64,000 nucleotides of DNA, taken from contig JARLJW010000107.1 of NCBI GenBank assembly GCA_031290985.1, positions 62,001 to 126,000 on the forward strand. The letters run 5' to 3'. The notes below the pieces were generated by a model. The model was not told the origin of the DNA, did not search any database, and saw only the letters and a program-made list of their open reading frames with translations. Positions 37,101 to 45,699 of this stretch are shown in pieces. A program made the translations under genes and the position numbers. The stretch comes from Verrucomicrobiia bacterium (GTDB lineage: Bacteria > Verrucomicrobiota > Verrucomicrobiia > Limisphaerales > UBA11358). The first letter of the stretch is position 1. Every line of letters begins with the position of its first letter.

Positions 37101-38741
37101 ACCTTTCCACAGGTGCGGATTGGTGATGACAGCGCCGACCACCACGTTGGACCCGGTAGCCGCCGCCAGTGTCACCACGTTAGTCAGGGTGGCCACGATG
37201 TTGGTCGCCGCGTCGGTCACCACGGCGCGAACCGTGATCGTCTGCATCGCCGCCGTGGAATTGGACACCACAGTCGTGATCTGCAGGTTGGCCGAGCTGG
37301 CGCTGACATTGGTGGCCCGGAGATATATCCCTAGTGAACCATAATCCAGCGGCGACACCTGCACCGGGTCCGTCACCAGCAGATGCACATCGCGATACAG
37401 GCCGCCAAAAAACGTGAAATCCGCCGACAGCGGCGGGATATTGGCGTTATACGCGTTGTTGACCTTGACGGCGATGACGTTGTCCCCGCCGACATTGATG
37501 AAGGGCGTGGCATCAAACACGAACGCCGCGAAGCCCCCCTGGTGTTCACCCAGATAATTCCCGTTGATCCAGACATCCGCCACGGAAAACGCGCCGTCGA
37601 ATTTCAGGAAGAACTCGCGGTTGGTATAACTTGCATCCGGCGTGAAATGGCTGCGATACCAGCCGATGCCGCGATAATAATTATTGCCCCCGTCCTGCCC
37701 GTCGAGATTGTTCCAGGTGTGCGGCAGGTTCAGGCTGGTCCACGCAGAATCGTCAAAGCCGCCGGCTTGTGCGCCCGCAACATCCTGCCGGATGAACCGC
37801 CAGTTGGCATCCAGCCCCACGTCCACGCGATGACTCGTGGCCGGGACATAAACCTGGACATTGGTGGCCGGCGCGGCCCAGTCAAACACCCGCACATAAT
37901 CCACCTGCATCTCCTGGGGAAAAACCGTGGTCCCATCGGGATTCCCGCCAAAATTACCGCCAACGGCCAGGTTCATGATGAGGTAAAACGCCTGGTCAAA
38001 GGGGGCCGGATACGGATTGCGGATGCTGGTGTTGGTCGGGTTGCTGGAACTCCACCAACTGGTCTGGGTCTCGTAAAGCTGGTTGTCCACATACCAGCGG
38101 ATCGCATTGTTCGTCCATTCCAGCGCATAAACATGAAAGTTCGTGACAGAATCACCCGCTGGAAAATTGAACGACGGGCCGGACGAATGCGTGTTGTTGG
38201 GATACATTCCGCCATAGTGAATGGTCCCCAGCACGTTCGTTGGATTGTTGCCCTTGTTTTCCATCACATCGATCTCGCCCGAAGCCGCCCAGCCGCCATA
38301 AACCTCATCTTGCGGCATCATCCAGAGCGCCGGCCAATATCCCTGGCCCTGGGGCAGCTTCGCCTTGAATTCAAAGCGCCCGTATTTTTTGCTGAACAGC
38401 CCGGTCGTCTTCAGCTTGGCGGACGTATAGCTTTGCCCGCCGTAGCTTTCCTTGTTGGCGACGATATGCAGCAGGCCGTTGGTCACATAAACGTTCTGCG
38501 GCCGGCTGGTATAATATTCCAGCTCGTTGTTCCCCCACCCGCCGGAACCGTTGCCAATGTCAAAAGTCCAATTGTTGGAATTAAGTGTGTTCCCGTCAAA
38601 CTCATCGCTCCAGGTCATTTGCCAGGATCCGCGGGCGTTGACCAGGCAGCCAAACAAAATCGCCGCCGCCAGCAGCGAAAAGGAAGCTTTCCGCAATGGC
38701 AGTCCGGTGTTTCGCACTAACGGGCACAAATAGAAAAACAT
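34125..38741 (-). CDS. GH16-GH2 fusion glycoside hydrolase with LamG and Fn3-like modules
   Basis: A 1538-residue secreted enzyme. A signal-type N-terminus (to about 38) leads to a GH16 domain at 40-290 with the EIDVME signature (Glu156, Asp158, Glu161), the bulged type typical of laminarinases. A GH2 enzyme follows: jelly roll 305-460, Ig-like 462-575, TIM barrel 576-900 with acid/base Glu699 (GLYNEI) and nucleophile Glu782 (VGVSEYGAG). A LamG module near 1095-1320, an Fn3-like module and a C-terminal beta module follow. Both catalytic sites look intact. The GH16 part should cut an internal beta-1,3 or beta-1,4 bond of a glucan or galactan, and the GH2 part could trim the products; the substrate is inferred. 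Neighbours are a pseudopilin and a second hydrolase. Confidence 0.93.
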   Translation of the reverse strand: MFFYLCPLVRNTGLPLRKASFSLLAAAILFGCLVNARGSWQMTWSDEFDGNTLNSNNWTFDIGNGSGGWGNNELEYYTSRPQNVYVTNGLLHIVANKESYGGQSYTSAKLKTTGLFSKKYGRFEFKAKLPQGQGYWPALWMMPQDEVYGGWAASGEIDVMENKGNNPTNVLGTIHYGGMYPNNTHSSGPSFNFPAGDSVTNFHVYALEWTNNAIRWYVDNQLYETQTSWWSSSNPTNTSIRNPYPAPFDQAFYLIMNLAVGGNFGGNPDGTTVFPQEMQVDYVRVFDWAAPATNVQVYVPATSHRVDVGLDANWRFIRQDVAGAQAGGFDDSAWTSLNLPHTWNNLDGQDGGNNYYRGIGWYRSHFTPDASYTNREFFLKFDGAFSVADVWINGNYLGEHQGGFAAFVFDATPFINVGGDNVIAVKVNNAYNANIPPLSADFTFFGGLYRDVHLLVTDPVQVSPLDYGSLGIYLRATNVSASSANLQITTVVSNSTAAMQTITVRAVVTDAATNIVATLTNVVTLAAATGSNVVVGAVITNPHLWKGLADPYLYQTFVEIYNGTNLIDVVSQPLGFRWFSVDPTNGFALNGQHYDLHGVDMHQDWLNCGWALTNAQRETNFIFLKEIGATVVRLSHYEHHDHTYELADQNGIILWSEVPVINSITESPAFYTNAVQQLTELIRQRYNHPSVICWGLYNEITSTGQNPTNLISQLAQVAAQEDPTRLSTAAANSSDNAPTAAYSQVIAFNKYYGWYSGVMTDFGPWADNFHATYPARAVGVSEYGAGASIYQHSENPVTEPANAGPYHPEEYQDIFHETYWQQMKARPFLWGTFIWNLFDFASDGRNEGDTPGRNDKGLVTYDRQTRKDAFYFYKANWTTNPMVYITGHTFTNRSVNAVTAKVYANCDSVELFVNGASQGVATGTNCIFTWPVTLFGGSNVVQAIGSKGGSNVTDTLLWIAPVIAPGISITNPSTSTVFINNTNAILMLAATVTDYEPASAPPVTTAWSMAGGPGTVVFGDTNALSTTSRFSTNGVYNLVIQAVKGALNSSAALTVVVGNVPYGPTLKVRFVFDDPGPGTNTPSDTSGGGASINLKMFNSSGAAADYHGAANSGVAGLTTGSRALNFSANASQGGSGPVAAVTNAGLGFGSVSNFLVTLWFKQSVLLPGNIGPRMFVLGNSTNTDCGTANSIGMKFQDASDLSFFVNGNQATAAFGSSLPLNSWIFVAMAYDGTNVSLYEGSDLAPATLVSRTAVANQIVPFSSAASVDIGNRLNRDRDFAGWIDDFRFYAGMADASYVEGVRQSAAGPAGLTAAAGNNQVALTWNATAGAVSYNLKRSTVSGGPYTVVSPPGTVTGTNWIDATAINGQSYYYVVSAATPFIPIGETANSPTEAAVTLPTPPAAPVAGYNSPMYAGMTLYLTASTVAGAAYNWTGPNGFTAASQNPVLVKADTNASGIYSVTATAGSLTSVPGTIAVTVNPSVTFTAQISSGSFILNWSYGTLQSATNVTGPWCNVSGAAPPFTNPPAGPQQFYRIQLQ

Positions 38742-38830
38742 TGTGTTGGGGTCTTGGCTTCACAGCGTGGAGCGCGGCTGCCGCGCGGTCAAAGGTATGG
38801 CACCTCCATGGCTTCGAAATGAGATGTCCT

Positions 38831-39718
38831 TCATGGTTCGGGAATCATGTAGGCAGCGTCCAATTGACGAGTCAGGCCTGATGGGAAATCCTTCCGGTCC
38901 TGATAGAAATAAAAAAGCCGTGTATCGTCCGTGCGAAACGTGGTCAGGTAACGCATATCCTGAATGTTGCACCACGATGCTGAACCGTCGCAAAACACTT
39001 CATCGCCGCCGGCCGGGAATTTCGAGGATCCTCTCAGGTGGGTCGGCAGGCTCACATAGAGGGAGGGTTCATACATGGGGTCGGTGGGGACATTGCCCCA
39101 GCCGCCATCAATTTTACCAATCACATCCGCCGCGATGCACCAATGCGGCTGGGATTTGGTAATTTTTACGGGGCTGAAGCTGGGGATCCCCCCGGACGAA
39201 GTCGGAAAGTTTTTATTGTACCAGGTGGTGATGCCGCCAAAATATTGATAACCGATATCCCACTGGTTGTTGTTGTTGGCGGTGCTGTAGATCACATTAA
39301 AGTCCTGACGACTGGGGCAAGCCCAGATGCTCGGGCCATTGGAGGTGACCGTCAAACCCACCGATTTTGCCGCGGTCGCATCGAGCGCGCTTAATGCGAG
39401 CTGGTTGTATATGTTGTTGTTGGCGGCTTGCCCGGCAATGTGGGCCACGACCACCTTGTCATCATTGTCCCCCGCATAGACCGTGATACCGATGCCCACC
39501 TGCCTTAAGTTGTTGACACACTGGATGCGCTTGGCCCTTTCCTTGGCCTTGGCCAGGGCCGGCAATAACATGGCCGCAAGAATCGCGATGATGGCGATCA
39601 CCACCAGCAATTCGATCAGCGTAAAACCGGCGCGCCGGGCGTTCATTGACGGCGATGATGGATTTCCGCCCCGCGCGGTTGACGTGTCGCCCGGGATTTT
39701 TTTCTTTGCTGCATTCAT
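38831..39718 (-). CDS. Pseudopilin-type secreted protein
   Basis: A 295-residue protein of the prepilin N-terminal/H-X9-DG kind that is abundant in Verrucomicrobia and Planctomycetes. A basic leader of about 30 residues ends RRAG, then FTLIELLVVIAIIAILAAML follows with Glu at +5 and Gly at -1. The block KERAKRIQCVNNLRQVGIG is standard for the family. The globular domain has EVFCDGSASW in place of the usual DG motif and is rich in aromatic residues. It sits between the LamG surface protein and the GH16-GH2 gene on the same strand. Assembly on a type II secretion-like machine is inferred. Confidence 0.93.
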   Translation of the reverse strand: MNAAKKKIPGDTSTARGGNPSSPSMNARRAGFTLIELLVVIAIIAILAAMLLPALAKAKERAKRIQCVNNLRQVGIGITVYAGDNDDKVVVAHIAGQAANNNIYNQLALSALDATAAKSVGLTVTSNGPSIWACPSRQDFNVIYSTANNNNQWDIGYQYFGGITTWYNKNFPTSSGGIPSFSPVKITKSQPHWCIAADVIGKIDGGWGNVPTDPMYEPSLYVSLPTHLRGSSKFPAGGDEVFCDGSASWCNIQDMRYLTTFRTDDTRLFYFYQDRKDFPSGLTRQLDAAYMIPEP

Positions 39719-39800
39719 ATTCGTTAGTTTTAAAATCGGTTGCGTGATGGCCGGCCTGCCGCCGCCATGGCTGGCGGCGGCAACCGGGTCATCGCTTTGC

Positions 39801-42800
39801 TCACTGGATCATCAGGCGATAGAAGCGCGCGCCGCCGGCCAGACCGTCACTCGCCGATTTGGTGGAACCATCGCCGGTGACCGGCGAACCCAATGGCGTC
39901 CAATTTGCATCCATCAGGTTGTTCTTGTACGTGATCGTGTAGGTGCTGCCCGATTGGGTCGGGAATGACAGCAGGATGTTCGTTCCGCTCAACGAGGCGG
40001 TGAGGCTCACCACCTGCGGCACCGGTACCAGTTCGAAAAAGTTAACGTTCTCCTTGTAATCCCCTGTCATCTGGAAGGTGTTCGTCCCGCCCAGCGAAAG
40101 GACCACCGGCAGCCCAGTGTTGGTGTTCACCAGCGGCACGTACTGCCAGTTGGCAAAACTTGTGTTCGTGCCCCGGAACGAGCCCAGATACTGGGTCAAC
40201 TGGGCCGTCGTTCCCCACCCGTCGGTAACCTCGGCGCACTGGAGAGTGAAGGCACTGGCAGTCGAAATCCGCCCGTATAGGTAAAAGTTTCCGGCCGGGA
40301 AGGTGCGCGTGTAGTTCAACCAACCATTCGTCGCCCAAAAGTTCACGTCATAATCCGCAATGGTTGGATCGCCGCTCTGCAGCTGGGTGTCGGCAAACTT
40401 TTGCCGGAGCTGGTCGCTGGTGACCTCGGTTGAAACATAATCAAACTGCCGGTAGATGTACGTGCCCGGATGCGTCAGGCTGAAAACCGAGGAATAATCA
40501 ATTCCCGATCCCGATGAGTCGCCGGTCTGCCCAAAATAACTGTTGACCGCCGCACTGGAACTGGGCACCGGATTATCAATGTAACGCAGGCCGCTCCCGT
40601 TTGAAACCGGGCTCTGATTGGGGTCGAAATCAAAGTCTTCCGCTTCCCACGTATAATCCGTCGGATTAAACGACGTGCCGAAATTCACCGTCGTGGTGAC
40701 GGTTTGATTATTGGCATCCTTGATCGTAATCACGGCCGTATAGGTTGTGCCCGGCAGCAGTCCGGGATAGCTCACGTTCCAGCTGGTGGCGGAGCCGGTG
40801 AGCACCAGATTTGATGAAATATTAACCCCGTTCAGGACCACCTGCACGTTGGTCGCCAGGATTCCATTGGGGCTGCTCGCAACAAACGCCAGCTTGTTGG
40901 TGTTCAACAGCGGTGACAAATTATTCGGATACACGCCATCAATCCGGGCCAGGTCGGTCCTCGCCGGCACCAGCATGTAGAAATTCATGTTTACGCCCCC
41001 GTTGACCGTATCACCCGGGTAGTTGACACCCAGGCTCTTGCCGATGGTCACGCGGTAGGTATTGGTCCCGCTCGTGGTCAGGTTTGCGTAATTGCCAAAC
41101 TGGTCCATCAAGGGCACATACAAATAGGCCGAATAACCGCCAGTCGTGGGGACAGTGAACCCGCCGATGTGCTTGACGAATTGTGCCGTCGTTCCCCAGC
41201 CACCCGTAATCTGGTCGAGCCCGAGGTGCTCCACGGTCGGCGTGCCGGCACCGGAGGCGGCGCGGACATAGACGTTATACGTGCCCGTCGGCCAAGTCCG
41301 GGTGTAGTTCTGCCAGAAATAGATTCCCAAGAATCCCACATTGTAATCCGAAGCCCCCGCATTCACAAATTGCTGCCGCGGCGTATCCGTGATGGGCGTG
41401 GTCGCAATGGGGTCGTTGGGACGGTAATTATTGGGACTGGCGCCGGCGCCAAATGGCGTGCCGCCATTGATGGACTCGTCGACAGACATCGTGCCAACCT
41501 GTCCGAAATAGCTGTTGCCGGCCGCGCTCGTGGTCGGCACCGGATTATCAATGTACTGGCCGCCGCTGAAGTCAAAATCTTCCGCCTCAACCTGGAAGAC
41601 CGGGTTCCACGTATCAAATTTGAATGAACTGGTGGAAGTGCCGCCGTTGGCATCGGTCACGCTGATTGCCGCTGAATACGATGTGTTTGGCTGCAGGTTG
41701 GAATAAACCACGCTCCACGTCGAGGGTCCACCGAAGAACCACAGGTTGCTGGTCACATTGATGCCATTCAAAGACACCGTGATGCTGTTCGTGTTGATGG
41801 TGGTGATCGTCGAGCTGGTGGTGAAAGAAAATTTGTTCGTGGGCTGGAGGAGTTTGTTCGGATAAATGCCAGTGATGGCGGGCAGGTTGGTATTGGCCGG
41901 CACCAGCATGTAAAAGTTTGCCTGCGCCCCGCCGCCGGAAGTCACCCGCAGGGTGTTGAGTCCGCCCACATTGATGACCGCGAGATTGCCCAGGCTGTTC
42001 TTCAGCGGCACCCAGCTATAATTCACCGAACTGATGCCCGTGACGGTAAAAGTGCCGATGTTGGTGATCGTCTGGCTGCTGGTGCCCTGCCCGCCGGTGA
42101 CCTTGGCCATCGTGAGCGTGCCGCTCGAGGCGGTGGAAAGCCGGCCATAGACATTGTAATTGCCGGCGGGATACGTCCGGGTGTAATTCTGCCAGTCGGA
42201 ACTCGAATAGTTTCCAATGACGTGATCCACCACATTGGGATCGATGGCCGCGAGATTGAGGAATCTCTGCCTCGGCAGGTCCGTGCCGGCGGGCGTCTGT
42301 GTCTTCGTGTTATCAGTCGCACCGGCACGATAATCGGTGGCGTTGACGCCGCCCGAAACGGTGATCTTGGCCGTGTCCACCCCGGCCACGCTGTCCAGTC
42401 CATAATAACTATTTCCACCACTTGTGGAGGTGTAATCCGCGTGGTCGATAAACTGCCCGCCGCCGAAATCAAACTCCTCAGCCTCCAGCACAAAGTTGGT
42501 GGGATTATAGGTGTCAAACGTCACCGAACTGGTGCCGGTCTTGCCGTTGGCATCCAGCAGCGTCATCACCACTGTGTTCACCTGGTTCGCCGGCAGCCCC
42601 ACATAGCTGACCGTGACATTTGTTGAAGTGCCCACCGGGCCGTTGGTCACCAACACGAGTTGTGACGACACATCCACACCGTTCAAGTTCATTTGAATGT
42701 TCGTGATGTTCACGCTGGGCCCCCAGACCCCGCTGGGTGAAACCGCGTTAAAGACAAATTTGTTGGTGGCCTGCTGGAGCATCAAGCCGTCCGGATAGTA

Positions 42801-43709
42801 ATTGATCGCCACGGGACCGCCGCCGGCCGATTGCTCCCGGATGCCCTCAACGGCACTGGCGGAACTGGCGTTGGTGTAAAAGCGGAATTCATCGATCCAG
42901 CCAACATACGACCGCTGCCGGCCGCTGCGGTTGCCGAGGTAGAGGCTGGCGGAACCGCCCAGTGAAGTCGTCAGCCCGGGGGCCAGGGTCGTGCTGATCA
43001 GCTTCGCTGAAGCCGTGTCGCTCCCCTGATAAATCATCACGTTCGTCCCGTCATAAACCACCCCCATGAACAACCATGTGTTGGTCGGCAGATTGGCGGT
43101 GAAATTGGCCTGGGCGGTCGGATTGCCATTGGCAATGCTTACATACCACTGGTTGGGATTCTGCCATTTCATGCCGATGGTGTTCGCCGCATTGAGATCC
43201 GCCGGGTTGCCGGCACCCAGGATGAACATGCGCCCGAGAAATGAGTTGGCGGGCGGCAAGATCGACGACTTGAACCATTCCGTGGCGGTGAAGGCGGTGA
43301 TGGTTCCATTGGGAATGGCGGCCAGCACCGGTGAATTGGCGGCCCACGCGCCCGGACCGTTGACCCCGCCGCTGGCCACATAGGACCCGTTGGTCAGCAC
43401 CAAGGAACGGTTGTTGTCTAGTTGCCCCGAAATCCCCGATCCGGTCGGCCCGTGCAGGTCGGCGGCCGTGCCGGCGGCGTTAAAATTGGTGATGATAAAT
43501 CCGCCCGTGGTGTTGGTGGTGGTCGTCAGCCCCCCGTCCTCGAAGGAAAACCGGAGAATCGGCGTCTGCGCATGTGCCAAGGCACCTGCCATCAGAAAAC
43601 CAGTGAATACCATCAGCCATATCAGCGCGGATAAGGACGACTCCTCCCAACTGGCTCGGGCTGAAACCGCAGGGCAAACAAGTGACCGGTCGACTTTTGT
43701 GTATTTCAT
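39801..43709 (-). CDS. LamG and CBM-like repeat surface protein
   Basis: A 1302-residue exported protein. Its N-terminus has a signal-type segment (LIWLMVFTGFLMAGALAHA, ending near 48). A LamG module at about 50-300 is clearly similar to that in the GH16-GH2 protein (both share GTNV, NR-R-F/Y-GWID-FRFY and VEG-R-QSAGG blocks). Three modules of about 300 residues follow, each with an Ig-like part and a carbohydrate-binding-like part starting EAE(E/D)FDF at residues 409, 708 and 1022, each with QNYTR or LNYTR and FYMLVP or FFELVP blocks. No catalytic motif is seen. I infer glycan binding at the surface. It is the first gene of a minus-strand run with two hydrolases. Confidence 0.88.
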   Translation of the reverse strand: MKYTKVDRSLVCPAVSARASWEESSLSALIWLMVFTGFLMAGALAHAQTPILRFSFEDGGLTTTTNTTGGFIITNFNAAGTAADLHGPTGSGISGQLDNNRSLVLTNGSYVASGGVNGPGAWAANSPVLAAIPNGTITAFTATEWFKSSILPPANSFLGRMFILGAGNPADLNAANTIGMKWQNPNQWYVSIANGNPTAQANFTANLPTNTWLFMGVVYDGTNVMIYQGSDTASAKLISTTLAPGLTTSLGGSASLYLGNRSGRQRSYVGWIDEFRFYTNASSASAVEGIREQSAGGGPVAINYYPDGLMLQQATNKFVFNAVSPSGVWGPSVNITNIQMNLNGVDVSSQLVLVTNGPVGTSTNVTVSYVGLPANQVNTVVMTLLDANGKTGTSSVTFDTYNPTNFVLEAEEFDFGGGQFIDHADYTSTSGGNSYYGLDSVAGVDTAKITVSGGVNATDYRAGATDNTKTQTPAGTDLPRQRFLNLAAIDPNVVDHVIGNYSSSDWQNYTRTYPAGNYNVYGRLSTASSGTLTMAKVTGGQGTSSQTITNIGTFTVTGISSVNYSWVPLKNSLGNLAVINVGGLNTLRVTSGGGAQANFYMLVPANTNLPAITGIYPNKLLQPTNKFSFTTSSTITTINTNSITVSLNGINVTSNLWFFGGPSTWSVVYSNLQPNTSYSAAISVTDANGGTSTSSFKFDTWNPVFQVEAEDFDFSGGQYIDNPVPTTSAAGNSYFGQVGTMSVDESINGGTPFGAGASPNNYRPNDPIATTPITDTPRQQFVNAGASDYNVGFLGIYFWQNYTRTWPTGTYNVYVRAASGAGTPTVEHLGLDQITGGWGTTAQFVKHIGGFTVPTTGGYSAYLYVPLMDQFGNYANLTTSGTNTYRVTIGKSLGVNYPGDTVNGGVNMNFYMLVPARTDLARIDGVYPNNLSPLLNTNKLAFVASSPNGILATNVQVVLNGVNISSNLVLTGSATSWNVSYPGLLPGTTYTAVITIKDANNQTVTTTVNFGTSFNPTDYTWEAEDFDFDPNQSPVSNGSGLRYIDNPVPSSSAAVNSYFGQTGDSSGSGIDYSSVFSLTHPGTYIYRQFDYVSTEVTSDQLRQKFADTQLQSGDPTIADYDVNFWATNGWLNYTRTFPAGNFYLYGRISTASAFTLQCAEVTDGWGTTAQLTQYLGSFRGTNTSFANWQYVPLVNTNTGLPVVLSLGGTNTFQMTGDYKENVNFFELVPVPQVVSLTASLSGTNILLSFPTQSGSTYTITYKNNLMDANWTPLGSPVTGDGSTKSASDGLAGGARFYRLMIQ

Positions 43710-43997
43710 GGTGGTTTGACTTTGTTGAGTTAGGGTTGGATGGATGCGGCTGATTTTAACAGGTGGCAAAAATGTTTATTGCGCTCATGCGCTTGAATGG
43801 TGGCTGATTCTTTTATTATAAGGATTGTCCGGAATCCTGCATCCCTCTTTCGAGCGATGCGGCCCCCAAACAAAAAGCAGCCCTTGTCTGCTGCACTATA
43901 AGATGAGCTCCCTTCCCACCAATTTTGCGCTGCCAAAATGGCCCGAGTTTCACCCGTGGTTGCTATGGCCATTAAACTTAATATTGGCACCGCGGCA

Positions 43998-44037
43998 GGT
44001 AGGGCGGGCAGTCCTCTGCCCGCCGCGGTTGTCAACC
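43998..44037 (+). repeat. REP-like hairpin element
   Basis: The unit reads GGTAGGGCGGGCAGTCCTCT then GCCCGCC. Its GGCGGGCAG and CTGCCCGCC arms form a 9-bp perfect stem with a TCCT loop, and the unit ends with GCGGTTGTCAACC. Related copies are at 44051-44090 (opposite strand) and at 46093-46130. Confidence 0.75.
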
Positions 44038-44050
44038 AACGCGCCCTGAT

Positions 44051-44090
44051 TCACCACGCCGGCTCGCAGCAGTGACGCGCCCTGCCTGCC
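44051..44090 (-). repeat. REP-like element, inverse orientation
   Basis: On the minus strand it reads GGCAGGGCGCGTCACTGCTG then CGAGCCGGCGTGGTGA. It matches the copy at 46093 (GGTAGGGCGCGTCACTCCGC...) at most positions. Together with the neighbouring plus-strand unit it forms a BIME-like inverted pair. Confidence 0.65.
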
Positions 44091-44198
44091 CCCATCTTGC
44101 CAAGAGCTGCTATGAATCATGCGAAATGATCCGGAAGTCTTCCGAACCATGCGGGCGTAAAAACCAACTTTCCTCCGTTTGCAGGAAAGCGGCTCAAT

Positions 44199-44213
44199 GC
44201 GTGAATTTCACGC
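44199..44213. promoter_or_regulatory. Inverted repeat, candidate operator
   Basis: GCGTGAA-T-TTCACGC is a perfect inverted repeat with 7-bp arms. It lies about 92 bp upstream of the plus-strand pseudopilin gene. Binding by a regulator is inferred from symmetry and position only. Confidence 0.4.
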
Positions 44214-44305
44214 CTAATGCGCGGGCACCACGCACGATCCGGCCCATCATAAGCCAAAACCCCTTTAAATCCGCGCGGCATTGCTAATGCTTATGAAACA
44301 GGCAT

Positions 44306-45004
44306 ATGCGAATTCGTTGCTCCCGCCAAACGAATCAGGGGCTGACACTGGTCGAGGCCGTCGTCGTCGTTTTCGTCATCGCATTTCTCGTCATGTTGCT
44401 GTTGCCGGAAGCCTTCTATTCCCCACATCGCGGCGGACAGCGGACCAGTTGCGTCAACAACCTCAAACAACTCGGCCTCGCCGTTAAAGTTTGGTCCGGT
44501 GATAACAACGACCGGTTCCCCATGGAAGTTTCCGTCACCAACGGCGGCGTGATGGAATGGATGAACACTCCCGACGCTTGGAAAACCTTTCAAGTCATCT
44601 CCAATGAAGCCAGTACGCCAAAAATCTATTATTGTCCCGAAGATTTCAAATGCGGCAGATCCGCCACCAACTTCACCGACGACCTGAAAGCCAGAGTCAG
44701 TTACTTCATCGGCGTTAACGCCAAGGACACCAACCCGACGATGCTTCTATCCGGTGACGACAACTTTCTCCTGAACGAATCCCCCGTAAAACCCGGCACG
44801 GTGAGCGTGACCTCCCCGGCCCAGCTTGCCTGGGATGAAACCCGCCACGGAACCGTCAAACAAAGGTGGTTTCGCAGAGACAAAAAAATCGGGAGTGGTT
44901 GCCTCTTGTTTACCGATGGCAGTGTTCAGGGCGTCCTCGATTCCGGCCTCACCAACTGCCTCGGCCAAACCGGCCTCGCGACCAACCGCCTCGTCATCCC
45001 ATGA
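44306..45004 (+). CDS. Pseudopilin-like protein, first of a tandem pair
   Basis: A 232-residue prepilin-type protein. The leader MRIRCSRQTNQG is followed by LTLVEAVVVVFVIAFLVMLL, with Gly at -1 and Glu at +5. It then has RTSCVNNLKQLGLAVKVWSG and, near the end, CLLFTDGSVQGVLDSG, which is the DG-type motif of the secreted pseudopilin family. The C-terminus LGQTGLATNRLVIP is nearly identical to that of the next gene, so the two arose by tandem duplication. Its stop overlaps the next start by 4 bp (ATGA). Confidence 0.9.
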   Translation: MRIRCSRQTNQGLTLVEAVVVVFVIAFLVMLLLPEAFYSPHRGGQRTSCVNNLKQLGLAVKVWSGDNNDRFPMEVSVTNGGVMEWMNTPDAWKTFQVISNEASTPKIYYCPEDFKCGRSATNFTDDLKARVSYFIGVNAKDTNPTMLLSGDDNFLLNESPVKPGTVSVTSPAQLAWDETRHGTVKQRWFRRDKKIGSGCLLFTDGSVQGVLDSGLTNCLGQTGLATNRLVIP

Positions 45005-45696
45005 AACCATGCTGCGCCACACACAAAACCCACGCGATGACCCTGATTGAGTTGCTAGTCATCATTTTCGTACTGGCATTGCTGGCATCAATGATTGGCG
45101 TTCCAACCAGCACAGATAAAATCAGAGCCAAACAACTCTCGTGCATGAATAACCTCAAACAAACTGGCCTTGCCGAACGCGTTTGGGCCGGGGACAACCA
45201 CGACAAATATCCTATGGAAATATCCACAACCAATGGCGGCACGATGGAACTGGTTGACGGACCGGATGCATGGAAAACCTTTCTGGTGATGTCCAATGAA
45301 TTAGGCACGCCAAAAGTTGTATTTTGTCCTAGTGATTTGCAACGAACCAACGCCTCCGGCTTTGGGCCGGCTTTCTCCGCAAAAAACATCAGCTATTTCA
45401 TCGGCGCTGATGCAACCGTCACGAACGGAAATGTCCCGCTGTTTGGTGACAACAATTTTCTGATTAACACTTCACCGGTAAAGCCCGGCCTGATTGAAGT
45501 AAAATCCGGCTCTTCCATCGCATGGGATTCCACACGTCATACGGATGTAAAAACTCACGCTTGGTTTGATGAAAACAAAAAGGGCGGAGGAAATGTCGTG
45601 CTAGGAGACGCACTGGTCGTGTGGCTCACCAACTCAAATCTCCTCAAACAATTCACCCAAACCGGCCTTGCCACCAACCGCCTCGTCATCCCATGA
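45001..45696 (+). CDS. Pseudopilin-like protein, second of a tandem pair
   Basis: A 231-residue paralogue of the preceding gene, sharing the VKPG, SYFIG, DDNF/GDNNF and C-terminal TGLATNRLVIP blocks. The prepilin segment reads A-MTLIELLVIIFVLALLASM: the residue before the cleavage point is Ala rather than Gly, and +1 is Met. The DG motif of the sister gene is replaced by NVVLGDALVVWL. The start is the ATG overlapping the upstream stop. Processing by the prepilin peptidase may be inefficient; this is inference from the -1 residue. Confidence 0.88.
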   Translation: MKPCCATHKTHAMTLIELLVIIFVLALLASMIGVPTSTDKIRAKQLSCMNNLKQTGLAERVWAGDNHDKYPMEISTTNGGTMELVDGPDAWKTFLVMSNELGTPKVVFCPSDLQRTNASGFGPAFSAKNISYFIGADATVTNGNVPLFGDNNFLINTSPVKPGLIEVKSGSSIAWDSTRHTDVKTHAWFDENKKGGGNVVLGDALVVWLTNSNLLKQFTQTGLATNRLVIP

Positions 45697-45699
45697 TTC

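Larger units (their letters stand above)
43710..44305. other. Divergent intergenic region with REP-like hairpins
   Basis: This 596-bp region lies between the LamG protein gene (minus) and the first plus-strand pseudopilin. It should contain both promoters, but no clear -35/-10 pair is evident. It carries two REP-like hairpins in opposite orientation (43998-44090) and the inverted repeat GCGTGAA-T-TTCACGC (44199-44213). I see no reading frame I can support. Confidence 0.6.

Noticed and set aside
37383..38720. 445-codon plus-strand frame over the GH16-GH2 gene
   Set aside because: Antisense shadow of a real enzyme, with no recognised domains.
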